Assembly: GCA_017409465.1 (NCBI GenBank)
Contig: JAFQSQ010000005.1
Coordinates: forward strand, 1-58,466
Direction: 5' to 3'
Origin: Akkermansia sp.
GTDB lineage: Bacteria > Verrucomicrobiota > Verrucomicrobiia > Verrucomicrobiales > Akkermansiaceae
DNA: 58,466 bases
Shown: one piece after another, positions 8,702-14,741 of the stretch
How positions within the stretch are numbered: position 1 is the first letter of the stretch
How the letters are laid out: each line of letters begins with the position of its first letter
Program-made: the position numbers and the translations under genes
Notes under the pieces: generated by a model
Database searches by the model: none
What the model saw: only the letters and a program-made list of their open reading frames with translations
What the model was told of the DNA's origin: nothing

Positions 8702-9147
8702 AGTACTGGCTACCGCTGACTGTGCAAGACCTTTCCGCCGTGTTCGCCACGGCTGAGCTGGACGAACTCACGCGCCCGGAATGCCTGCCGTATGTGGACG
8801 ACACGCTGGCAGACATTGTGGCCATGGTGCGGGAAGCGGTCGCCACGAACAAGGCCAACAGGCTGGGAAGCGACCCGCTGAGCATACCACGCAGTCTGCG
8901 CCCCGCCGCCCTGGATATTGCCGCGCTGCGGCTGCTGAAGCGCTTTGCCCTGACGGTGACGGATGAGCGCAAGGCGGCAGCGACCGCAGCAGAGGCAAGG
9001 CTGGAAGCGGTGCGGAAGGCAGAGGCACCGGTGCTGGATGAGGCGGGCAACCTGCCGCAGCAGCCCGGCAATGTGCCGGCGATGGTAGCGCCGAACCCGG
9101 CCTACGGTAATGACGGCATAGGCTGGTACCCCACACCCACCCACTGA
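8698..9147 (+). CDS. gp36-like head-tail connector
   Basis: 149 residues. The order of an N-terminal VQDLSAVFATAELDEL segment, a long helix starting DTLADIVAMVREA, then PRSLRPAALDIAALRLLKRFALTVTDERKAAATAAEARLEAV matches the Mu gp36/DUF1320 pattern (D.A.L....P..L...A.DIA.Y.L). The C-terminus is Pro/Gly-rich. Location directly after the capsid gene supports a role as adaptor between portal and tail. Confidence 0.7.
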   Translation: MKYWLPLTVQDLSAVFATAELDELTRPECLPYVDDTLADIVAMVREAVATNKANRLGSDPLSIPRSLRPAALDIAALRLLKRFALTVTDERKAAATAAEARLEAVRKAEAPVLDEAGNLPQQPGNVPAMVAPNPAYGNDGIGWYPTPTH

Positions 9148-9151
9148 CGCC

Positions 9152-9640
9152 ATGGAGAACTTACCCGAAGCTCCCGAATACAAGCTGGCGGCGCACCTGA
9201 TTGCAGAGCTGCGCCGGGATGCGGTGCTCTCACCGTATGTGTACCCCCACCCCTGGGACAGAGACGAACAGGCACAGGCACTGGCCATGGCTGCCGGCCA
9301 ATACAGCGGCGCGGTGGCGGTGGTGCCGCAGCTACCTGCGCCGAATACGGATGACCCGGAAGGGCGAGCGGGGACGCTGCGCGCCCGCGTGGCCGTGGCT
9401 ATTCTCTGCACGCAGAATGTGCCGGGTGGCCAGACGGGGCGGCGGGTGGCGGGCCTGCTGCACAAGTGCCTGAATGCAGTGCTGCGCTGGGATATGGCAG
9501 AAGCGGGCATTCCTTACACACTGCCGAAGATTGACAGCATCAGCGAGCTGGATTTGAGCGCGATGCCGAAGCTGGCCAACCTGAGCGGTGTGCTGATACA
9601 AGCCTCCATTATTTACAACTACAAGCAACTAATCAAATGA
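9152..9640 (+). CDS. gp37-like minor tail/neck protein
   Basis: 162 residues. Features are an N-terminal helix (AAHLIAELRRDAVLSPYV), a central strand and helix (RARVAVAILCTQNVPGGQTGRRVAGLLHKCLNAVLRW) and a C-terminal strand (SGVLIQASIIYNYK), similar in layout to Mu gp37/DUF1834 proteins that follow gp36. It begins at the junction TGACGCCATGG and overlaps the next gene by ATGA. Confidence 0.65.
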   Translation: MENLPEAPEYKLAAHLIAELRRDAVLSPYVYPHPWDRDEQAQALAMAAGQYSGAVAVVPQLPAPNTDDPEGRAGTLRARVAVAILCTQNVPGGQTGRRVAGLLHKCLNAVLRWDMAEAGIPYTLPKIDSISELDLSAMPKLANLSGVLIQASIIYNYKQLIK

Positions 9641-9888
9641 GCACTACAAACACGAACGAAAAGGCCAAGAAGGCCGCAGGCTGGGTGACCGGCCTGCTTA
9701 CGGGCTGGGGCATACCCGGCACCATTGCGCGCATCCTTGCGGGTGCGATTGTTGGAGCGATTGCCACCGCCGTAGCCCTTACCGGCACCGGCTGCACCGC
9801 TAGTTACAAGCAGACCGCAGACGGCGCGGTGGACTACAGCCACAGCCTGACGCTTCCGCTTCCCGTTGAAACCTCTTCCGATAAGTAA
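9637..9888 (+). CDS. small membrane protein, lipoprotein-like
   Basis: 83 residues. One strongly hydrophobic segment (IPGTIARILAGAIVGAIATAVALTGTGC, about 25-52) ends in a cysteine followed by a hydrophilic tail (TASYKQTADGAVDYSHSLTLP). This could be a transmembrane segment or a weak lipobox. It overlaps the gp37-like gene by 4 nt. A role in lysis (holin or outer spanin) or infection exclusion is possible; no family recognised. Confidence 0.65.
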   Translation: MSTTNTNEKAKKAAGWVTGLLTGWGIPGTIARILAGAIVGAIATAVALTGTGCTASYKQTADGAVDYSHSLTLPLPVETSSDK

Positions 9889-9891
9889 GCC

Positions 9892-10068
9892 ATGAGCACG
9901 AAGAAGACGAACCCCGAAGGCACGGACAAGCCGGAGCTTGTGCGCGTGAAGATGAAGAAAAAGGCCCATGTGGCCGGGTGCATTGCCGCGCCCGGTGCTG
10001 TGCTTAACGTAACGAAGGAGAGCGCCGACCGCCTGGTGGCAGATGGCGTGGCCGTGATTCTTTACTAA
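9892..10068 (+). CDS. 58-residue phage protein, gp35/FluMu-like
   Basis: A short ORF starting 4 nt after the previous stop and ending 23 nt before the tail tube gene. It encodes 58 residues: a Lys-rich opening (MSTKKTNPEGTDKPELVRV), then HVAGCIAAPGAVLNVTKES and DRLVADGVAVILY. The pattern of a small strand-rich domain ending in an L..DG..V.L motif resembles FluMu/Mu gp35-type small proteins. Function unknown; the tight packing supports it being real. Confidence 0.65.
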   Translation: MSTKKTNPEGTDKPELVRVKMKKKAHVAGCIAAPGAVLNVTKESADRLVADGVAVILY

Positions 10069-10090
10069 CCCCCCCCGAACACAGGAACAC

Positions 10091-10681
10091 ATGAAGAACT
10101 TAGACCGATTAGACGCCGCCACCATCCTGGGTGCGCGCCTCTGGATTGTGACCATCGGCCAGACCATCAGCGGTGGCTCTGGTGAGAATAACAAGGTGAG
10201 TGACAGCGTGCTGCCCGAACTGCCGGAGAGCTACGCGAACCCGGGCGATTGGCTGCTGATGGGCAAAATCCGCACGGCCAAGCCGCAGACCGATTACAAG
10301 CAGGCAGACGTGGAGGGCGTGGACGATACCGGCGCATACAAGGTATCAGAGATGAAGCTTGCCCAGAAGCGCAAGATTCAATTCACCACGAACGACATCA
10401 CCCCCGAAGCCATGCAGATGACCTTCGGCCTTACCTCTGCCATTGTGGAGGGTGAGGAGCAAGCCGTCTTTGCTAGCGGTAATGACTCCCTGGAAGTGTG
10501 GGCTTGCTATGAGCTGACGGACGCCTACCGCGCGCAGACGGGTATTGCCCGCATTCTGGTGCGTGGTACGCTGAGCCTGCAAAACCCGTTGGAAGCGAAG
10601 AGCGACCCGGCGCAGGCCGACTATGAATTGAGCGTGAAGCCGAATGCTCTTGCCATGTTTGTGGCCGGAGTTGCCGCTTGA
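10091..10681 (+). CDS. major tail tube protein
   Basis: 196 residues, predicted beta-rich. The order of a conserved-looking N-terminal region (ATILGARLWIVTIGQTI), GKIRTAKPQTDYKQADVEGVDDTGAYKV, a long helix-containing loop (NDITPEAMQMTFGLTSAI) and strands ending in DYELSVKPNALAMFV fits siphovirus tail tube proteins. No sheath gene is present next to it, so the tail is non-contractile. Confidence 0.75.
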   Translation: MKNLDRLDAATILGARLWIVTIGQTISGGSGENNKVSDSVLPELPESYANPGDWLLMGKIRTAKPQTDYKQADVEGVDDTGAYKVSEMKLAQKRKIQFTTNDITPEAMQMTFGLTSAIVEGEEQAVFASGNDSLEVWACYELTDAYRAQTGIARILVRGTLSLQNPLEAKSDPAQADYELSVKPNALAMFVAGVAA

Positions 10682-10688
10682 TTAACCT

Positions 10689-10728
10689 GATGGCAGCGGG
10701 GCGGCGCCGCCGTCGCCCTGCTGCCATC
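10689..10728 (+). other. strong RNA hairpin between tail tube and fibre genes
   Basis: GATGGCAGC (10689-10697) pairs with GCTGCCATC (10720-10728), with further G/C pairing inside. No T run follows, so it is not an intrinsic terminator. It is the only long stem in a phage gene junction here and could protect or attenuate the mRNA downstream of the highly expressed tube gene. Confidence 0.5.
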
Positions 10729-10744
10729 CATCCGCAAGACAGAC

Positions 10745-11800
10745 ATGCACAAGAACCTGCCCACCGTTGAAGGATTGAAAACCCGCTTTCTGTGCAGCAT
10801 CAGCGCTGATGAAGGCACAAACACCACGCTTGCCGGCTATGTGAAGGTGGGCGGGGAAAGCCTGCCGATGACTACCGGCGGGGAAAATGAACTTGTAGCG
10901 CCTGCCACCCCGGCGGGTGATTATCTTTACGAACTGCGCGCCGGCGGTGCTGTGGTGCTGTGGGGCCATCTCTGCGCCCGCCCTTCTGCATTCCCGCCGG
11001 CGGAAGATGCCACGGCCATAGAGGTGGCCACCACCATTACCGGGGAAACTGCCATAGCCGTGAGCATTACCCTGACGGAAGGGCCACAAGGCCCGAAGGG
11101 AGACAAAGGCGAGGCCGGCCCGCAGGGGCCGAAGGGAGACAAGGGCGAGCCGCTGACCTATGCCGACCTGACGCCGGAGCAAAAGACGGAGCTTATAGCC
11201 CCATTAGGATATGCAGAGGAGGAGGTGGCAACGGAGGGTAGCACGGAGGCAGATTACAACGCCTATGGCTTCGGCTTTGTGATGCCGCGTACCGGCCGCA
11301 TAAAAGGGCTTACCCTGGAGTGCAGAGACTCCGGCACCGCCACCCCCGAAAATACCCCCGTATGGCTGAAGGTATGGCGCGGTACCACGCTTATCGCCCG
11401 TTCCGAAAACTCGCAGCAACACGCTGTCGATGCCGTGCTGGGCTACAGTTTTGCGGAGCCCTTCGAGGTGGCAGAGGGCGAGGAAATAAAAGTATCCTTC
11501 CATGCGGAGGAGGGGCTGGCAGAAACCGGCTACTACATGGGGCGGCAGTGCTGTTTCCGCGTGGTGGCCAAAGACCCCGCCGCGCCCGGCGGTATGCTGG
11601 GAGACCAAGGCGGCTATGGCTCTGCAACTGATACTACCCAGCGCAGCTGGGTAGCCAAGCACACCTGGCACATGCTGGTGGGCGTGTTCGCCCCGGCTGA
11701 GCATGTGGAGGATACCACAGTGCATGTGACAGCGGCGGAGCATGAGGGGCTTGCCGAACTACTGGCAAACAAGGAGGCCTTACTGGCATTACTAAATTAG
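10745..11800 (+). CDS. tail fibre/adhesin with collagen-like repeats
   Basis: 351 residues. Residues ~1-108 form a beta-rich head domain. Residues ~113-137 are Gly-X-Y collagen-like triplets (GPQGPKGDKGEAGPQGPKGD, continuing to GE), encoded by nearly repeated 24-nt units. A DLTPEQKTEL linker, a carbohydrate-binding-like beta domain (~155-320, ending in HTWHMLVGVFAP) and a C-terminal helix (LAELLANKEALLALLN) follow. Trimeric phage fibres often use such collagen stalks. It probably contacts the cell surface or mucin; the receptor is unknown. Confidence 0.75.
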   Translation: MHKNLPTVEGLKTRFLCSISADEGTNTTLAGYVKVGGESLPMTTGGENELVAPATPAGDYLYELRAGGAVVLWGHLCARPSAFPPAEDATAIEVATTITGETAIAVSITLTEGPQGPKGDKGEAGPQGPKGDKGEPLTYADLTPEQKTELIAPLGYAEEEVATEGSTEADYNAYGFGFVMPRTGRIKGLTLECRDSGTATPENTPVWLKVWRGTTLIARSENSQQHAVDAVLGYSFAEPFEVAEGEEIKVSFHAEEGLAETGYYMGRQCCFRVVAKDPAAPGGMLGDQGGYGSATDTTQRSWVAKHTWHMLVGVFAPAEHVEDTTVHVTAAEHEGLAELLANKEALLALLN

Positions 11801-11823
11801 AAAATCGGAAATAGTCAATCCCC

Positions 11824-12294
11824 ATGAGCGACTTTTTCACAGCACGATTTCGCGCCCAGTACACGCCCGCCAATGATGAGGCACAGCCCTGGGCACTTAC
11901 CACGCCGGGGCAGTATCTCACCGGCGAGCCGGCTAGGGAATGGAACACGGAGACAAGCACCCACAATCTGGTGGGCTCGCCATACGGGCTGGATGTGCCC
12001 GCAGGTAATGCCCGCCTGGTGTTTGACTGGGAAGTCCTGGTGCAGCGCAGCACCGTGGCCAAGTTGGAACGCTACCTCCGCCGCCTGGAAATAGCGCTAA
12101 ACACACAGCGCGCCGGCAAGCTGGATATGGCCGAAGCCTACCACGCCGGAGCACCCACCCTGCTGACCCGCTGGGATGCGGTGGTGAACAGCTGCACGGT
12201 GCGCCGCTGCACATCAGAGGAAGCCCCCGCAGAGCCCGGAGCATGGGGTGCGGTGGTGCTTTCTTTCACTCTTACGAACCCCGAAGAAATTTGA
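11824..12294 (+). CDS. hypothetical phage tail-region protein
   Basis: 156 residues. An N-terminal segment, a central strand plus long helix (DWEVLVQRSTVAKLERYLRRLEIALNTQ) and a C-terminal strand (WGAVVLSFTLTNPEEI) are visible; two close cysteines (CTVRRC) lie near 125. I do not recognise the family. It sits between fibre and head-morphogenesis genes and its stop is 4 nt from the next ATG (TTGACGCCATG). Confidence 0.7.
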   Translation: MSDFFTARFRAQYTPANDEAQPWALTTPGQYLTGEPAREWNTETSTHNLVGSPYGLDVPAGNARLVFDWEVLVQRSTVAKLERYLRRLEIALNTQRAGKLDMAEAYHAGAPTLLTRWDAVVNSCTVRRCTSEEAPAEPGAWGAVVLSFTLTNPEEI

Positions 12295-12298
12295 CGCC

Positions 12299-13879
12299 AT
12301 GCCACAGTACGCAACCGAACACATCAACCGCCGCGAGATAGACACCCGCGCCATGACCACCGCCGAGTGGGATATGATAGACGCGCAGCTCCGTGAAAGA
12401 GCCTTTTTTATGGCGGGTGTGGAGAATGCCCGAATCCTGCAAGATTTCAGGAACGCCGCCCGCGCGATAGCAGCCGGGCAACTGACAACAAACGAAGCCC
12501 GCAAGCAGCTGCGTGCGGCGCTACGCTCTGCGGGGTACGAACCGGCAGAGGATGAGCGCGGCGGCATTCATGACCTGAGCAGCCGCCGGCGCATGGAGGT
12601 GACACTGCAGACCAATGTAGACCTTGCGCGCGGGTGGCAGCAGCGGGAGCAGATGAAGAAAGACAAGAGCCAGCCGGGCTTGCGATTGTACCGCGCACAG
12701 GAGGCACGGCAGCCCCGCAACTGGGCAGACCGGTGGCAGCAGGCAGCGGCGGCAGTAGACTGGGAAGGCGTGGCAAAGGGTGGCCAGATGGTGGCGCTGA
12801 TAGAATCCCCCATCTGGGTGGAGCTTTCGCGCTTCGGGCAACCGTACCCGCCGTTCGACTTCGGCAGCAAGATGCGAGTGCGTGCGGTGCCTTATGAGGA
12901 ATGCGAGAAGCTGGGGCTTGTGCCAGGGGAGAAGAGCGACCGCTTGACGGTGGAAGCAGAGGAGAAGAAGCAGCCCGAAGAAGAATCACCGGAGCAAGCG
13001 GAGGAAATAGAAGTGGCCACACCGGAGCTGAGTGCTGAACGCCTGGAAGACGCGCTGGCGAACATTGGCACAAAAGCCCGCCGAAAGCTGACGGAAGCAG
13101 CGCGCACCTCTCTGAATGACCATCTGGAAGCAGATGTGAGCCACCTGGATGACAAGGTGGTGGAGGCCATACGTGAGCAAATGGGTGGGCTAGTGGAAGT
13201 GAGGGACGGCAAGATTATGAGCACAGACCTGAACGGCACGCGCCCCTACACCCCGCAGGAGCTTGCGGATATCTGGAAAAAGGGGTTGCCGGAGTGGGTG
13301 ACGGAAGAGCAACCGAGTGGCGGTCGTTTCACCAATTTGCAAAAAGAAGCGCTTGAACAATGGATTAACAATAGCAAGCAGTTTGATAACAATGGGAAGA
13401 TAAGCCCCTCACTTCGGCAGGCTATGCAGAATCTATTGGAGAGAATGAAGACGCAGGAATCGAAGGAAACACTATACCGGGGCTTGAGTTTCGACAGCCG
13501 GGAAACATGGGAAGGCCTGCGCACCACGTGCCGCGAAGCCGGCGGCGTATACTCACCGCTGCCCAAAAAGATGGCCGATTCCTTCGGCACAAAGCACAAC
13601 GCGGAGAAGTACGCGGGCGGTGCTAATTACAGGGAAAAGAAGCCGGAGCAGTACCAGGCGATTCTCATTCTCAAGAAACACAGGAGCGGCAAAGACCTGC
13701 GCCCGCTTTATGATACCATCACAACCGTGCAGCAGAATCAGGGCGAGCCAATGAAGTTGGAAGGCGAGGTGCTTTTCATGAAGGGCACGCGCTTCCGCGT
13801 GGAGAGCGTGCAACGCGAAGTAAAAAAAGAAAACGGCGTCACGATACACCGCGACACCTACGAACTGGAAGAGATATGA
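12299..13879 (+). CDS. gp30/F-like head morphogenesis protein fused to an ADP-ribosyltransferase-like domain
   Basis: 526 residues. The N-terminal ~200 residues follow the phage head morphogenesis (Mu F/gp30, SPP1 gp7) pattern: MAGVENARILQDFRNAARAI, LQTNVDLARGWQQREQM, RLYRAQEARQPR, ESPIWVELSRFGQPYPPFDFGSKMRVRAV. A Glu-rich linker (~205-250) follows. The C-terminal ~140 residues look like an R-S-E ADP-ribosyltransferase: LYRGLSF with Arg394, GGVYSPLP, and an E-x-E at Glu488/Glu490 in KLEGEVLFMKGTRFRVESV. Such toxins modify host proteins and could be injected with the virion. Start chosen at the TGACGCCATG junction. Confidence 0.8.
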   Translation: MPQYATEHINRREIDTRAMTTAEWDMIDAQLRERAFFMAGVENARILQDFRNAARAIAAGQLTTNEARKQLRAALRSAGYEPAEDERGGIHDLSSRRRMEVTLQTNVDLARGWQQREQMKKDKSQPGLRLYRAQEARQPRNWADRWQQAAAAVDWEGVAKGGQMVALIESPIWVELSRFGQPYPPFDFGSKMRVRAVPYEECEKLGLVPGEKSDRLTVEAEEKKQPEEESPEQAEEIEVATPELSAERLEDALANIGTKARRKLTEAARTSLNDHLEADVSHLDDKVVEAIREQMGGLVEVRDGKIMSTDLNGTRPYTPQELADIWKKGLPEWVTEEQPSGGRFTNLQKEALEQWINNSKQFDNNGKISPSLRQAMQNLLERMKTQESKETLYRGLSFDSRETWEGLRTTCREAGGVYSPLPKKMADSFGTKHNAEKYAGGANYREKKPEQYQAILILKKHRSGKDLRPLYDTITTVQQNQGEPMKLEGEVLFMKGTRFRVESVQREVKKENGVTIHRDTYELEEI

Positions 13880-13887
13880 CTAAGAAG

Positions 13888-14085
13888 TCAGCGAACAAGA
13901 CCGGGCCCCTTTTTAGGCCTGCGCGGCTGCTTGTAGTCAGCCTGGCGCTCAGGCTCATGGCTGCGGCGTTCGGCTTCCATTTCACGTTGCCACCATGCAG
14001 TCGTGTGAATACGCTTCGCGCGTGCCATCTCAGCCGGGGGCTGGTGGAGCGTTCGCTTGTTCGACTTGGCGGGGCGTGCCTTCAT
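13888..14085 (-). CDS. possible small basic protein antisense to the late operon
   Basis: A 65-residue leftward ORF in the 227-bp gap of the late operon. Its product is hydrophilic and plausible (MARAKRIHTTAWWQREMEAE, ending PRRPKKGPGLVR), whereas the competing plus ORF 13876-14103, which begins with an ATGA overlap, encodes an Arg/Cys/Leu-rich product that looks like antisense. A leftward promoter-like pair TTGTAC-N17-TATGCT lies just upstream, around 14091-14119. Not recognised; it may be a moron gene or noise. Confidence 0.35.
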   Translation of the reverse strand: MKARPAKSNKRTLHQPPAEMARAKRIHTTAWWQREMEAERRSHEPERQADYKQPRRPKKGPGLVR

Positions 14086-14106
14086 GCCCTGAGTGTAGCA
14101 TAGCAA

Positions 14107-14736
14107 ATGAATAAAGCAAGTACAAAGATGATAAAGCTGACTTTCAAAGTAAACGGATTAAAGACCCTGGGCGATTTACCGCCGCAGGGGCGTGCGGATG
14201 TGTTGAACGCAGCGGCGGGGCGTGTGCGCTCTGTGGTAGAAGAACACTTTGACAGCTTACCCTCCCGCCGATTCTGGAAAGAAGCGGCGGACGATGTGGT
14301 GGTGGCCCCGCAATGGACTACCAGAGAGGGCAAGGGGGAGACGGTGCGCACGCGCGTGGAGATACGCAAGCGCGGTGTGGCCCTACGCTACTATGGCGGC
14401 AAGGTAAAGGCTCGCGGAAATATCAGCGAGCTGACCGGCAAGCCTACCAAAAGCATTTTGATACCCGGCAAAGAGCTGCGGGCTAATGGCGGCGACTTGT
14501 TCGACATTGTGGGCGACCCGCAGCGGGTGCATGTGGTGAAGACAAAGGCGGGGCGTGTGCTGCTGGTGGAAGAGATGGGCAAGGATGCGCCGGTGCGCGT
14601 GCTTGGCCAGCTAGTAAAGAGCACCACACACAAGCCGAATAAGAAGGTAATGCCCACGCGTGAGAAAATGGAGACAGCCGCACGGAAAGGGGCGGAGCAT
14701 ATTCTGCGCCGCCTGGATATTCAACCGAAAAACTAA
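14107..14736 (+). CDS. gpG-like phage virion morphogenesis protein
   Basis: 209 residues. Family-like features are RADVLNAAAGRVRSVVEEHFDSLPSRRFWKEAAD, then the YGGKVKARGNISELTGKPTKSILIP region and a basic C-terminus (TAARKGAEHILRRLDI). Mu gpG and related virion morphogenesis proteins act in tail completion or head-tail joining. It precedes the tape measure by 5 nt. An internal ATG at 14128 is an alternative start. Confidence 0.75.
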   Translation: MNKASTKMIKLTFKVNGLKTLGDLPPQGRADVLNAAAGRVRSVVEEHFDSLPSRRFWKEAADDVVVAPQWTTREGKGETVRTRVEIRKRGVALRYYGGKVKARGNISELTGKPTKSILIPGKELRANGGDLFDIVGDPQRVHVVKTKAGRVLLVEEMGKDAPVRVLGQLVKSTTHKPNKKVMPTREKMETAARKGAEHILRRLDIQPKN

Positions 14737-14741
14737 AGACC

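Noticed and set aside
13876..14103. Plus-strand 75-residue ORF starting with an ATGA overlap
   Set aside because: The start context fits the operon, but the product is Arg/Cys/Leu-rich with the look of an antisense frame; kept only as the alternative to the minus ORF.
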